Source: Pseudomonadota bacterium
GTDB taxonomy: Bacteria; Pseudomonadota; Gammaproteobacteria; Acidiferrobacterales; Acidiferrobacteraceae
Assembly: GCA_021841585.1 (NCBI GenBank)
Contig: JAKBUS010000024.1
Location: 1-37,323, forward strand
Direction of reading: 5' to 3'
DNA length: 37,323 bases
Positions 19,516-29,035 of the stretch are shown piece after piece. The number at the start of each line of letters is the position of its first letter. The first letter of the stretch is position 1. Below the pieces are notes generated by a model that was not told the DNA's origin, searched no databases, and saw only the letters and a list, made by a program, of their open reading frames with translations. The position numbers and the translations under genes are program-made.

Positions 19516-19537
19516 TTTCCATCCCGAGGGAGACGTT

Positions 19538-20020
19538 ATGGCGCGCGGCATCAATAAGGTCATCTTGGTAGGCAATCTCGGCAAGGACCCGGAGATCCGC
19601 TACGTGCCAAACGGCGGCGCCGTGGCCAATCTGAATATCGCCACCTCCGAGTCATGGAAGGATAAGGCCACCGGCGAGAAGCAGGAGCGGACCGAGTGGC
19701 ATCGCGTCGTATTCTTTGGAAAGCTTGCGGAAATCGCGAGCGAGTACCTGAAGAAGGGGGCGCAGATCTACGTCGAGGGGCGCCTGCAGACACGCAAGTG
19801 GCAGGACAAGTCGGGGCAGGACCGCTACACGACCGAGATCGTGGGCAGCGAGCTGCAGATGCTAGGCGGTCGTGGTGGTGTCGGCGGAGGCGAAGGCCCG
19901 CCTGCGGACATGTCTTACGATTCACCCGCATCTGGCTCGGGTGGCCGATCGACCCAATCCCAATCGTCGGCGCCGACCCCTGGCGGTGGGGAGGATTTCG
20001 ACGACGATATCCCCTTCTAG
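19538..20020 (+). CDS. ssb: Single-stranded DNA-binding protein
   Basis: 160 aa from ATG 19538 (SD GAGGGAG; an upstream in-frame ATG at 19466 lies before the palindrome and is rejected). The OB-fold spans about 1-110 ([20 protein letters not shown] ... [20 protein letters not shown]). A Gly/Ser/Pro-rich linker follows, then the acidic tip DFDDDIPF, which recruits repair and replication proteins. It is divergent from uvrA. A terminator follows, and the mobile element starts just beyond it. Confidence 0.98.
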   Translation: MARGINKVILVGNLGKDPEIRYVPNGGAVANLNIATSESWKDKATGEKQERTEWHRVVFFGKLAEIASEYLKKGAQIYVEGRLQTRKWQDKSGQDRYTTEIVGSELQMLGGRGGVGGGEGPPADMSYDSPASGSGGRSTQSQSSAPTPGGGEDFDDDIPF

Positions 20021-20057
20021 ACAACACTTCTTTTTGAAGGTTGAATGAAGATTAGCC

Positions 20058-20085
20058 AAGGCTCTGTGTATGCAGGGCCTTTTTT
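20058..20085 (+). repeat. Left copy of imperfect terminator-like repeat (possible attL)
   Basis: By eye about 17 of 21 positions match bases 34011-34032 (GGC, then TGTGT, then TGCAGGG, then a T run). The two copies bracket the recombinase-cargo segment. A shared hexamer GTATGT also occurs at 20092-20097 and 33993-33998. The attachment-site reading is inference; the similarity could come from two ordinary terminators. Confidence 0.35.
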
Positions 20086-20090
20086 TATTT
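20058..20090 (+). terminator. Intrinsic terminator of ssb
   Basis: Stem AAGGCTCTG / CAGGGCCTT (9 bp, one G-U pair) with loop TGTATG, then seven T in TTTTTTTATTT. It sits 38 bp after the ssb stop. A related hairpin with the shared core TGTGT(A/T)TGCAGGG lies at 34004-34038, at the far end of the mobile element. Confidence 0.85.
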
Positions 20091-20098
20091 CGTATGTC

Positions 20099-20126
20099 TT
20101 GACTGTTGAGAAAGAAAGGGTATAGT
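20099..20126 (+). promoter_or_regulatory. Sigma70-type promoter of the recombinase operon
   Basis: TTGACT (20099-20104), 16-bp spacer, TATAGT (20121-20126): each hexamer is 5/6 to consensus. It lies immediately inside the putative left end of the element and would start transcription around 20133, a short leader before the first recombinase start at 20160. Confidence 0.7.
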
Positions 20127-20159
20127 TCAATACATGTTGGACTGGTAGAGAAAGAATCC

Positions 20160-21479
20160 ATGCTGCCTCGACTTTCGGTTCATGTATTCCCTGGCGGTGA
20201 GCGGGTTCCGATGCTGCATCACGCCTGCGGGTTGCCGCTCTTCTACCCCACGCTTTACAGCACCACGCAACTTCGGAATGCCGGTGCTGCTGTCAACACG
20301 ATCCGCAACAAGCTTGCGGACATCGTGGTACTACTGCGTTGGGAGGAGTTCCATGGTCGGGATTTGATCTCAGAGTTTGCACAGGGAAACTTTCTCACCG
20401 TCGCGGACATTGTTTCGCTGCGGGATTTTGCCAAACTTGACATGAGAGACCAGATGCAGGCTGCAAAACCAAGGAGCCCCGGCAAAGGAGACGTCAACTT
20501 TCTGGAGTCGCAGGTAGCGTTCAGGCGTGCGAAGGCATCAATCGGCGGGCAGCAGCACTATAATCGGATCAGCACCTTCGCGGATTACTTGGAGTTTGTG
20601 GCCACCGTGGTGACGCAGCATCGGAACTCGCCCCTGATTGCCCAAGATATCGCCCACATGGCGGCGGCTATCCGAAAGCACCGGCCGCGTGGCTTGGCGT
20701 CGGATCACAATGACGACGTGGACTTGCGCTCGCCACCGCCTGAATTGGTTGAGCGCTTCATGGCTATGGGGGCGGAGGACTCCTCAGAAAATCCATTCCG
20801 AGATCCTGGGGTACGACTACGCAATGCCATCATCTTCGGATTACTACGCTACACAGGAATGCGGAGAGGCGAACTTCTAAGCCTGCGCCTTGATCAGTTG
20901 GATCTTGGGCATGAGCCACGGATCTGGGTGCGGCGCAACCAAGATGATAGCTATGACTCGCGCCGCTACCAGCCAGTATCCAAGACCAAGGAGCGCCTGC
21001 TCCCCATTCCGCTATCCTTGGCGGAACGAATTCAGAGCTACATCATGCAGGTACGCGCCAAGATTCCACCAGCACGTCGGCACCCCTATCTGTTGGTTAC
21101 GCACCGTAAAGGACCTACTTGGGGTAAACCCCTCACCCTGTCCGCGCTGAGCAGCCAAATTTTTGGTCGTATGCGAATGGTTGACCCTCAGTTTGCCTGC
21201 ATTCACCCGCATGCTTTTCGGCACCACTTTAATTATGAGCTTTCGGTTAGTATTGACAAGCAAAACGCTGCGGCAAGCAAAACTGCCGACGGATCGAGAA
21301 CTGCTCCTATCAGTGAAACGCGTGAGTTGGACGTTCGGGCGTTCCTGAATGGGCACCGTAATAAGGCCTCGGGAGCAGTGTATAATCGACGTCATATCCG
21401 TGAAACCAGCGACGCGGCGATCAAGAAGATTCAGGCCGAACTTGTGCGAAACTTGCGCGCCAGCGGGGAAGAAAATTAA
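20160..21479 (+). CDS. Tyrosine recombinase 1 of the trio (site-specific integrase)
   Basis: 439 aa from ATG 20160; the frame is open upstream to a TTG at 20106, but that would lie within the promoter. Catalytic residues of the phage-integrase family are visible: Arg235 in TGMRRGELLSL, HAFRH (His351, Arg354), and Tyr408 in GHRNKASGAVYNRRHI. All are canonical, so it should cut and rejoin DNA. It is first in a run of three recombinases and a small protein, as in gamma-mobile-trio islands and Tn554-like elements. Base composition is lower in GC than the host genes. Its 3' end overlaps the next gene. Confidence 0.88.
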   Translation: MLPRLSVHVFPGGERVPMLHHACGLPLFYPTLYSTTQLRNAGAAVNTIRNKLADIVVLLRWEEFHGRDLISEFAQGNFLTVADIVSLRDFAKLDMRDQMQAAKPRSPGKGDVNFLESQVAFRRAKASIGGQQHYNRISTFADYLEFVATVVTQHRNSPLIAQDIAHMAAAIRKHRPRGLASDHNDDVDLRSPPPELVERFMAMGAEDSSENPFRDPGVRLRNAIIFGLLRYTGMRRGELLSLRLDQLDLGHEPRIWVRRNQDDSYDSRRYQPVSKTKERLLPIPLSLAERIQSYIMQVRAKIPPARRHPYLLVTHRKGPTWGKPLTLSALSSQIFGRMRMVDPQFACIHPHAFRHHFNYELSVSIDKQNAAASKTADGSRTAPISETRELDVRAFLNGHRNKASGAVYNRRHIRETSDAAIKKIQAELVRNLRASGEEN

Positions 21480-23073
21480 TCCTAGCTTACTGAAAGCGGG
21501 TAGAAAACGGCGAGCCTTGTCGACCTCAAAAGACGGATACTCTTTTGATCCAAGTGATGACCATTGGAAGCTGAACAAGGATGTAACAATTTCGCTTATA
21601 GTGCCTGAGTTTTTGGATGAAAGCACAAGAGAGGGCTTTCGCGCGACCTTGCAACGCTATGCTGAGGAGATGTCGGCGCGGCACACGGAAAACATGGCAA
21701 CGCGATTCAAGCGGTATCTACGGGACACTGGCACATCCCATGTTACGTCGGCGAGCCTTATAAATTGGCGTGCACACTTGGGTAAGGATGAACAGTGGCA
21801 GTTGGGGGGACTCAAGGGTTTTCTAATAGCTTGGCACGATTATGGGTTTGGTGGCATTTCTGATGAAGTTGTAGACCTTCTGCAGGGCTGGAGGATCGCC
21901 GGCAATGAAAAGGGCGCTGCAGTGGCCAGCGGTTGCCCGGAAACAGGACCGTTCACGGATCTAGAAATCGCAGCGTTGCTTGATTGGGCCAATATGGCGG
22001 TTGCGAAAGACGATCTGATTTTTGAGGATTACGCCTATCTGCTCACGTTGGCGATGACGGCGCGGCGCCCCGTTCAGATTGCTGCTCTCCGAGGCAGGGA
22101 TCTTGTCCAGCAGACATCCAAGGATATACGACAGTTCAGCCTCAATTGTCCCCGTGCGAAGCAACGTGGTCTTGGCTTCCGGAAGAGTTTTCGGTCATTA
22201 GCCATTCTTGAAGACCTTTACCTGGTTTTGCAGCAGCAGCATCGTCAATCGGTTGCGCTCGTGGAAAAAGCCATCGGTGCAGGTCTCAACGCTGAGCTCG
22301 CTGCCGATATCCCGATTTTCCTTAATCAAGACATGCTTCCTGGAATTAGAGGGATTCAGCATCTCAAAGAGGCACTTTTCGGGCCGATCCCAGACCGACT
22401 GCATAGCACAACGAGTTGGCTTGCGAGCAGCCTGCGTCGGTGTGCCGTAAAATCGACGGCAAGATCTGAGCGAACCGGCGAGTTTATCCGACTCACAGCA
22501 ACGAGATTTCGGCATACGCGGGGTACCAAGCTTCGCCGCGAAGGATTCGGCCCTTTCGTCATCGCAGAGCTGCTGGACCATTCAGACATTCAGAATGTTC
22601 GCGTCTATACCGATAACACAGCGCAAGAGGCTGTCGTCATCAATGAACTTATAGGTCCTCAACTGGCGCCTTTCGCGCAGGCCTGCTTAGGTAGGCTTGT
22701 GCGGTCAGAGCGTGACGCAATTCGCGGCGAAGACCCGAGAAGTCGAATTCCAAATGATCAACAGCACTCGGTTGGGACCTGTGGCAATTATGGTTTCTGC
22801 GCTAGTGGTTATCGCGCCTGCTATACCTGCTATCACTTTCAGCCATGGGTCGATGGTCCGCATGAAGAAGTGCTGGCGGACCTTTACGAAGAGAAGGAGC
22901 GAGTTCGTGCCGCTGGCTGCCCGGACGTCGTGGTTAATGCCAATGACCAATTGATTCTGGCAGTTGAGCACTGCATTCTGCTCTGTAAACAGGCGAAGGT
23001 TCAATCGAGCATTGCGCACGCCCTAGAGGAGAATGATTATGGACAATCTTGTCCAATTCGTGGCGCGTGCTGA
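21442..23073 (+). CDS. Tyrosine recombinase 2 of the trio (GmtY-like / TnpB-like)
   Basis: About 543 aa. The start is uncertain: the only upstream ATG (21349) would overlap the previous gene by 131 bp, so I use TTG 21442; TTG 21517 is an alternative. The integrase core has the box I Arg in TARRPVQIAALRG, a variant box II ATRFRHTRGT (Thr where the first His normally stands) and LLDHSDIQNVRVYTDN with Tyr389. The C-terminus is cysteine-rich (CGNYGFCASGYRACYTCYHF), suggesting a metal-binding module. I place it with GmtY/TnpB from order, size and this tail. Recombinase is sure; the family name is not. Confidence 0.8.
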   Translation: MCETCAPAGKKINPSLLKAGRKRRALSTSKDGYSFDPSDDHWKLNKDVTISLIVPEFLDESTREGFRATLQRYAEEMSARHTENMATRFKRYLRDTGTSHVTSASLINWRAHLGKDEQWQLGGLKGFLIAWHDYGFGGISDEVVDLLQGWRIAGNEKGAAVASGCPETGPFTDLEIAALLDWANMAVAKDDLIFEDYAYLLTLAMTARRPVQIAALRGRDLVQQTSKDIRQFSLNCPRAKQRGLGFRKSFRSLAILEDLYLVLQQQHRQSVALVEKAIGAGLNAELAADIPIFLNQDMLPGIRGIQHLKEALFGPIPDRLHSTTSWLASSLRRCAVKSTARSERTGEFIRLTATRFRHTRGTKLRREGFGPFVIAELLDHSDIQNVRVYTDNTAQEAVVINELIGPQLAPFAQACLGRLVRSERDAIRGEDPRSRIPNDQQHSVGTCGNYGFCASGYRACYTCYHFQPWVDGPHEEVLADLYEEKERVRAAGCPDVVVNANDQLILAVEHCILLCKQAKVQSSIAHALEENDYGQSCPIRGAC

Positions 23074-25075
23074 ACGTGACGGTAAAGCGAATCTGGCCGA
23101 ATTTATCCGGTTGGCGAGGGAGGACTTGACCGCTTTCGGGACTGGAGGGGCCTGGGATAGCGATCAATGGCAACATAACGAGACCGTTGTGGTTTTTGCA
23201 ACTAAGACGGTGCCATTGACTGCCTACTCTTTCATACCTATGGCAGAACCGTTCAAGGAGTTTGCCAAAGCGTACGTCCGCTACCGCTATAGTTGCCGCC
23301 CTGTAAAAAGCCTGGCCAATCTGATACAGGCCTTACGCTGTGTGGAGGCAGCACTTCTCTCCGCCACTGGAGGAGCAGATATCTCAAAGTTGACGGGAGC
23401 CGTCATGGATGTCTGTGCCCAGAAGTGTAGGGAGTTCTATACCAGCGATGAGGTGTTATGCAATACGGGGCGGGAGATTGCAAAACTATTCGATTTTTTG
23501 CGAGACAAAAGCCTTGTTCCTTCGCTTCCTGTATGGAAATCGCCCTTCAAGAAACCCGTGATTCTGACTGAGGATATCGGTCCGGCTGGACAGGCGCATC
23601 GTTCCTCTAAGCTTCCGGCAAACGATACCATGTTGATGGTGGCAGACCTCTTTGCGCAGGCCACTGATCCTGAAAGTCGCTACTTTTCATCGATTCTCAT
23701 CCTGTTGATGGCGACTCCTAGTCGCATATCGGAGGTACTTCAACTGCCGATCGACTGCATTCAATGGGAGTCCGACGATGCCGACGTGCCGCAGATGTAC
23801 CTTCGGTGGCGAGCGGCGAAAGGCAAAGGTGCCATGAAAAAGTGGGTCGTGCCCGCCATGCACGATGTAGTCGAAGAAGCTGTTCGACGTTTAGATGAAA
23901 TTGGTGCTCCTGCGCGGGAAGCTGCCAGATTCGCATTTGAAAACCCGGGTCGATTTATGAGGCATGTGGATTGTATTGCAGATCCAAATCTTGAGTCGAA
24001 ACGACCACTTTTTCCTGATGAATTTTGTGCTGCGATTGGGGTTAAATATTCCCGTCATGGTCGGTTGCGCGATGACTCGCTGAGTTGGTCTCAAGTGAAA
24101 GTAGAAAAGAATATCAAGGAGCTTATAGATCAAGGCGCCACCACTTATAGCGATCTCGCGAATTATGTGGTGCAGACATTTGGCGGGCTATACTGGCCAT
24201 ATATTGATGCAGCGCAAACGGTGAAAACATGGGATGCGCTTTGCCTTCACCGGGAAAATGAATTCCACAAAGAATTTTCGGTCAAACCCTTTTCCTGGAG
24301 ACTGCCGAGCGCAAACGAGGTGAACGTGCGTCTCAGTTCCGAAAAGGGATTGTCGCTTTTTGATCGCTTGGGGATGAAGAATCCTGATGGCTCCAATATT
24401 AAACTCACCACCCATCAGCTAAGACACTGGCTCAGTACGATGTCGGAGCGCGCCGGCATGGATGAATTCACCTTGGCTCAATGGGCCGGACGTGCTAGGG
24501 CTGCGGACAATCGCCATTACGACCACCGCTCCCCGGAAGAACGCCTGGAATCTGCACGGGACCTTCTCTCGATTGATACTCCATCAGTGCTTGAACGCTT
24601 CAAAGCGCGTCAGCCCGTGACCTACCAGGAACTGGGGGTCGATCGACTTGGTACGGCCAAGGCAACGCTCTATGGTATGTGCGTCCACGACTATGCGATG
24701 GCACCCTGCCAGAAGCAACGTGAGTGCATGACTTGTAAGGAGCACCTTTGCATCAAGGGCGATCACGTAACACTGGAAAGAATTCGGAGGCTTGAGACCC
24801 AAACCCAGCTACTGCTTGAAAAAGCGCAGCAGGCAGATAAAGACGGTGATTTTGGGGCAGATCGGTGGGTTGATAATCATAAGTGGAAATTGGCTCATGT
24901 AAGGGCTATGAGGATGGCATTGGAGCATCCGCAAATTCCGGATGGTGCTCCCCTAAGAATTCCCGAGGGACATGATCCTTCTGCGGTTCGCCGTGCGCTG
25001 ATGGATCTCGGTATGTTGGACCGGCCTGAATCGGAAATCGGAAGCATAGTGGCTGCTCCTTTAATGTTGGAATAA
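23039..25075 (+). CDS. Tyrosine recombinase 3 of the trio (GmtZ-like)
   Basis: 678 aa from ATG 23039 (GGAGA 7 bp upstream; ATG 23033 sits too close to the SD). It starts inside the end of recombinase 2. Integrase residues: Arg229 in TPSRISEVLQLP, HQLRH (His459, Arg462), and Tyr494 in WAGRARAADNRHYDHRS. After the catalytic domain comes CVHDYAMAPCQKQRECMTCK, a cysteine cluster resembling the tail of recombinase 2, then a helical region. The long N-terminus (about 200 residues) probably binds DNA arms. It fits the gamma-mobile-trio integrase GmtZ in size and order. Confidence 0.82.
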   Translation: MDNLVQFVARAERDGKANLAEFIRLAREDLTAFGTGGAWDSDQWQHNETVVVFATKTVPLTAYSFIPMAEPFKEFAKAYVRYRYSCRPVKSLANLIQALRCVEAALLSATGGADISKLTGAVMDVCAQKCREFYTSDEVLCNTGREIAKLFDFLRDKSLVPSLPVWKSPFKKPVILTEDIGPAGQAHRSSKLPANDTMLMVADLFAQATDPESRYFSSILILLMATPSRISEVLQLPIDCIQWESDDADVPQMYLRWRAAKGKGAMKKWVVPAMHDVVEEAVRRLDEIGAPAREAARFAFENPGRFMRHVDCIADPNLESKRPLFPDEFCAAIGVKYSRHGRLRDDSLSWSQVKVEKNIKELIDQGATTYSDLANYVVQTFGGLYWPYIDAAQTVKTWDALCLHRENEFHKEFSVKPFSWRLPSANEVNVRLSSEKGLSLFDRLGMKNPDGSNIKLTTHQLRHWLSTMSERAGMDEFTLAQWAGRARAADNRHYDHRSPEERLESARDLLSIDTPSVLERFKARQPVTYQELGVDRLGTAKATLYGMCVHDYAMAPCQKQRECMTCKEHLCIKGDHVTLERIRRLETQTQLLLEKAQQADKDGDFGADRWVDNHKWKLAHVRAMRMALEHPQIPDGAPLRIPEGHDPSAVRRALMDLGMLDRPESEIGSIVAAPLMLE

Positions 25076-25078
25076 CAG

Positions 25079-25534
25079 ATGCCCAAGAGAATTGTTACTA
25101 AAGCAAGCCTTCCGAAGATTCTGCGCGAGCTGGATCGCTGGGAGGGAAAACTTACCTGGCCCTTGTTTTGCGAGCGTGTTGCCAAGGTTCTAAATGTTGC
25201 ATCCGTTTCGAAGCACACCATGTATCTGTATCCTTCGATCAAGGAGCGTTTCCAGCAGCGGCAGAAGGATTTGCGCGAGGCTAGCGATGCGCTTCCAAGG
25301 GATTTCACGCTAGAAGCTGCGAATCGCCGGATTGCTGAGTTGGAAGCGCAGGTTAAGCGTCTGGAAGAAACCAATGCCTTGCTGCTTGACCAATTCCGTC
25401 GTTGGCAATACAACGCGTATGCGAACAACGTGCGGATGGATTTGCTAGCCTGGGACAGGCCATTGCCGGAGGTGAATCGATCAGGGCGTGTTCGAACGGT
25501 GAAGAAAAACGATGGCAATGACCAGAGATTGTGA
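25079..25534 (+). CDS. Small coiled-coil accessory protein of the recombinase trio (GmtX/TnpC-like)
   Basis: 151 aa, 3 bp after recombinase 3. The N-terminal half (about 8-60) looks like a small DNA-binding helical domain ending in SVSKHTMYLYPSIKERFQQR. Residues about 80-105 (LEAANRRIAELEAQVKRLEE) form a clear coiled coil. Tn554 TnpC and the gamma-mobile-trio protein GmtX are small proteins in the same position; in Tn554 TnpC influences orientation and efficiency of transposition. Homology is inferred from position and architecture only. Confidence 0.6.
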   Translation: MPKRIVTKASLPKILRELDRWEGKLTWPLFCERVAKVLNVASVSKHTMYLYPSIKERFQQRQKDLREASDALPRDFTLEAANRRIAELEAQVKRLEETNALLLDQFRRWQYNAYANNVRMDLLAWDRPLPEVNRSGRVRTVKKNDGNDQRL

Positions 25535-25622
25535 ATAGCAATGAATTCTTTGTGTGTTGTTGAGACCCATTTTTGGTCCTGCACAAACTTATAGTGAAGA
25601 ACAATGATCAGCGAGGATGGGC

Positions 25623-28600
25623 ATGCCAAGAATATTCGATAACATTGAAAAGACACTCTTGCCGGCCCTACAAGAGACGCTAAAGGTCGCTGAACGCGCT
25701 GATTTCTGTGTTGGGTACTTCAATCTTCGCGGCTGGCGTCACATTGCGGGACATGTTGACCGGTGGGCGGGTGGCGAAGGCCAGGGCTGCCGCTTGCTGG
25801 TTGGCATGCATGTCACTCCCAGTGATGAACTCCGTCAGGCCCTAGGTATGCGTGAAGACGATGATGGAATCGATAACCAGACCGCGATACGCGAGAAGCG
25901 CCGTATTGCGGAAGAATTTCGCCAACAGCTTACCTTCGGCGTTCCGACTAATGTCGACGAAGCTGCACTGCGGCAACTTTCGGCACAGATTCGTGCCAGG
26001 AAGCTAATCGTCAAGGTCTATCTGCGCCACCCGTTGCACGCCAAGCTGTACTTGCTACATCGTCAGGACGCAAATAACCCGGTCACTGGTTTTCTAGGGA
26101 GTTCGAATCTGACACTTGCAGGTCTTGCCAAGCAGGGGGAGCTGAATGTCGATGTGTTGGAACATGATGCCTGCAACAAACTGGCGGATTGGTTCGAGGA
26201 TCGCTGGCGTGATCGCTGGTGTATCGATCTCTCTAAGGAACTGGCTGATATCATCGACGAGAGCTGGGCAGGCGATCGTCTGCTGTCGCCCTATCACGTC
26301 TATCTTAAGATGGCCTTTCACTTGGCGCAGGAAGCACGTGCTGGTCTTTCTGAATTTCGCATTCCCGCCGTTTTTGGTGAAACATTGTTAGACTTCCAGG
26401 TGGCTGCAGTTAAAATTGCCGCGCACCATCTAAACAAGCGCGGTGGTGTTCTGATCGGCGATGTGGTCGGACTGGGTAAATCGATGATGGCCACCGCCCT
26501 GGCCAGGGTATTTGAGGACGACTACCACACTGAAACGCTCATCATCTGTCCTAAGAACCTCGTTTCGATGTGGGAAGACTATGCACACCGTTATCGCCTG
26601 TACGCCAAGGTACTGCCGCTATCCAATGTCCTGAACGAACTCCCAGAGAAAACCCGGCGTTATCGGTTGGTCGTGATAGATGAATCGCACAACCTACGCA
26701 ACAAACAAAGCAAACGTTGGAAAGTCATCCGCGATTATATCGAGCGTAACGACAGCCTGACCGTTCTTCTCTCGGCCACGCCCTATAACAAGACCTATCT
26801 CGATCTTTCCGCGCAACTAGCCTTGTTCCTGAATGAAGATGCCGACATTGGCATACGCCCCGAAAAACTGCTGGCGGAGTTGGGCGGCGAGCATGAATTC
26901 ATCCGTCGCCATCAGTGTGGTGTGCGGTCGTTGGCGGCATTTGAGAAGAGCGAAATTCCCGATGACTGGCGCGATCTTATGCGCCTGTACATGGTGCGCC
27001 GCACGCGCGGCTTCATCATGCAGCACTACACCCGCGAAGACGAGCGCGGTAAATACCTGCTGTTCCCGGATGGCCGCAAATCCTACTTTCCGAAGCGCCT
27101 GCCCAAGAACCTCAGTTTCAAAATCGATGATGCGAATCCGTCCGATCCCTACGCGCGCTTCTACAGCGCCCCAGTGGTCAACGCGATCAACGAACTGATC
27201 CTGCCGCGCTACGGCTTGGGCAACTACATCGCCCCCAAGCCCAAGACGCCACCCACGCCGCACCATGCGAAGATTATCGAAGGACTTTCGCGTGCTGGTA
27301 CACGCCTGATGGGCTTTTGCCGCACCAATCTGTTCAAACGCCTTGAAAGTGCCGGCCCGGCATTCATCCTGTCCATCGAGCGTCACATCTTGCGTAACTT
27401 CATCGTTCTACACGCCATCGAGAAAGGCCTGGACATTCCGTTGGGCACGCAGGGTGCCGAACTGCTCGATACGCGCCATTACGACGAAGATCCCGATAGC
27501 CTGCTGGCGGACGAAAATGGCGACGATGACGTAACCGATCCGACGGCGAGCAACGGTTTGCGCACCGAGGCTGACTATCGAGCACGGGCTGCCAAGGCTT
27601 ACGAGGCTTATAGGGGTGCGCTGAAAAGCCGCTTCAAATGGCTGCCGGGAACATTGTTCATCAAGGCACTCGCCAAAGACTTGCTCATGGATGCGCAATC
27701 GCTACTCAAGGTGCTGGCGATGTGTGGTGAATGGGATCCCAAGCGGGATACAAAACTTGGTACCCTGGTCGAACTGATCAACCAGCGCCACCTGAAAGAA
27801 AAGCTCCTCGTCTTCACCCAGTTTGCAGACACCGCCCGCTATCTCAAGGCCCAGTTGGTGGCGCGTGGTATCAAGCAAGTGGAGGAGGCCACCGGGCTGA
27901 GCGCAGACCCGACTTTCTTGGCTTGGTGTTTTTCGCCGGAATCGAACGGCAAGCGCGAGCAGATCAAAAAGGCCGAAGAGCTGCGTGTGCTGATTTCCAC
28001 AGATGTGCTCTCCGAAGGCCAGAACCTGCAGGACGCGCACATCATCGTCAACTACGACCTGCCCTGGGCCATCATCCGCCTGATTCAGCGTGCTGGTCGA
28101 GTCGACCGTATCGGGCAGCAGTCTGACACCATCCTCTGCTATTCCTTCGTGCCGGCTGATGGTGTGGAGCGGCTCATCAACCTGCGTGCCAGGGTCAAGC
28201 AACGCCTGATCGAAAACGCCGAGGTTGTAGGCTCTGACGAAAGCTTCTTCGATGATGACACGGATGAAGAATTGATCCGCGATCTGTACACCGAGAAGAA
28301 CGGCATCCTCGACGACGATGGCGACACCGAGGTTGACCTGGCCTCCTACGCCTACCAGATCTGGAAGAACGCCACGGATGCCGATCCATCGCTGGCATCC
28401 AAGATCGAGGCCATGCCCAACGTGGTATATGCCACCAAGGCCCACGAGCACAATCCCGCATCGCCTCGGGGTGTGCTGGTCTATATGCGCACCGCGCAGG
28501 GCAACGACGCGCTGGCCTGGATGGACGAGGCCGGTAAGCCGGTTACCCAGTCCCAGCTCACCATCCTCAAAGCCGCCGCCTGCTCGGCGGATACGCCGGC

Positions 28601-29003
28601 CCTGCTACGCACCGAGCATCACCACGCGCTCACGCAACAAGGCCTGGCCCACATTGTTGAAGAAGAAAAATCCTTCGGCGGTGCTTTAGGCCGCCCCTCT
28701 GGCGCACGCTTCAAGGCCTTCGAGCGCCTCAAGCGCTTCCGCGAGGGGGTGGGCGACAGGCGTGATCTGTTCATCACCGACGAATACGTGCGCCGCATCG
28801 ACCGGGTAATGGAAGAAATCTACCGTTATCCGCTCTACCAGTCGGCGACCGACAGCCTCAACCGCCAGCTCAAGGCCGGCATTGGCGACCATCAGTTACT
28901 GGACCTCGTTTTCTCGCTGCGCGAAGACGGGCGTCTGTGTGTGATTGACGATCAGGATCAGCAGAAGGAGCCCAGTCTCATCTGCTCGATGGGCTTGGCC
29001 TAA
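25623..29003 (+). CDS. PLD-nuclease / SNF2-family helicase (defence effector)
   Basis: About 1126 aa. GAGG at 25613-25616 favours ATG 25623 over 25617. The N-terminal phospholipase D-like nuclease domain has HAKLYL (His139) and GSSNLT (about 159), a single HKD motif as in dimeric PLD restriction nucleases. A SNF2-type helicase core follows: GDVVGLGKS (about 279-287), VVIDESHN (about 351), LLSATPYN, LLVFTQFADTARYL, and QRAGRVDRIGQQ (about 821). All key residues look intact. An 88-bp gap upstream with TATAGT at 25590-25595 may carry a promoter. It most likely translocates on and cleaves unmodified DNA together with the next gene product. Confidence 0.88.
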   Translation: MPRIFDNIEKTLLPALQETLKVAERADFCVGYFNLRGWRHIAGHVDRWAGGEGQGCRLLVGMHVTPSDELRQALGMREDDDGIDNQTAIREKRRIAEEFRQQLTFGVPTNVDEAALRQLSAQIRARKLIVKVYLRHPLHAKLYLLHRQDANNPVTGFLGSSNLTLAGLAKQGELNVDVLEHDACNKLADWFEDRWRDRWCIDLSKELADIIDESWAGDRLLSPYHVYLKMAFHLAQEARAGLSEFRIPAVFGETLLDFQVAAVKIAAHHLNKRGGVLIGDVVGLGKSMMATALARVFEDDYHTETLIICPKNLVSMWEDYAHRYRLYAKVLPLSNVLNELPEKTRRYRLVVIDESHNLRNKQSKRWKVIRDYIERNDSLTVLLSATPYNKTYLDLSAQLALFLNEDADIGIRPEKLLAELGGEHEFIRRHQCGVRSLAAFEKSEIPDDWRDLMRLYMVRRTRGFIMQHYTREDERGKYLLFPDGRKSYFPKRLPKNLSFKIDDANPSDPYARFYSAPVVNAINELILPRYGLGNYIAPKPKTPPTPHHAKIIEGLSRAGTRLMGFCRTNLFKRLESAGPAFILSIERHILRNFIVLHAIEKGLDIPLGTQGAELLDTRHYDEDPDSLLADENGDDDVTDPTASNGLRTEADYRARAAKAYEAYRGALKSRFKWLPGTLFIKALAKDLLMDAQSLLKVLAMCGEWDPKRDTKLGTLVELINQRHLKEKLLVFTQFADTARYLKAQLVARGIKQVEEATGLSADPTFLAWCFSPESNGKREQIKKAEELRVLISTDVLSEGQNLQDAHIIVNYDLPWAIIRLIQRAGRVDRIGQQSDTILCYSFVPADGVERLINLRARVKQRLIENAEVVGSDESFFDDDTDEELIRDLYTEKNGILDDDGDTEVDLASYAYQIWKNATDADPSLASKIEAMPNVVYATKAHEHNPASPRGVLVYMRTAQGNDALAWMDEAGKPVTQSQLTILKAAACSADTPALLRTEHHHALTQQGLAHIVEEEKSFGGALGRPSGARFKAFERLKRFREGVGDRRDLFITDEYVRRIDRVMEEIYRYPLYQSATDSLNRQLKAGIGDHQLLDLVFSLREDGRLCVIDDQDQQKEPSLICSMGLA

Positions 29004-29035
29004 GCCCACAGGGAACCACAGGGAAAGAAAAGAAC

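Larger units (their letters stand above)
19215..19537. other. uvrA-ssb divergent intergenic region
   Basis: This 323-bp spacer holds the uvrA promoter at the left, an imperfect LexA-like half site (CTAA-N8-ACAG, 19444-19459) that I do not consider functional by itself, and an 18-bp perfect palindrome just upstream of ssb. An open frame covers much of it on the plus strand but has no recognisable protein features. Confidence 0.6.

Noticed and set aside
20160-25075. Assignment of the trio as a classical RIT element
   Set aside because: RIT recombinases are shorter (roughly 300-450 aa each) and lack the small coiled-coil gene; the sizes here fit gamma-mobile-trio or Tn554-like elements better.
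27702-28451. Minus-strand frame of 249 aa inside the PLD-helicase gene
   Set aside because: It overlaps the conserved helicase C-terminal motifs on the opposite strand and has no recognisable features.
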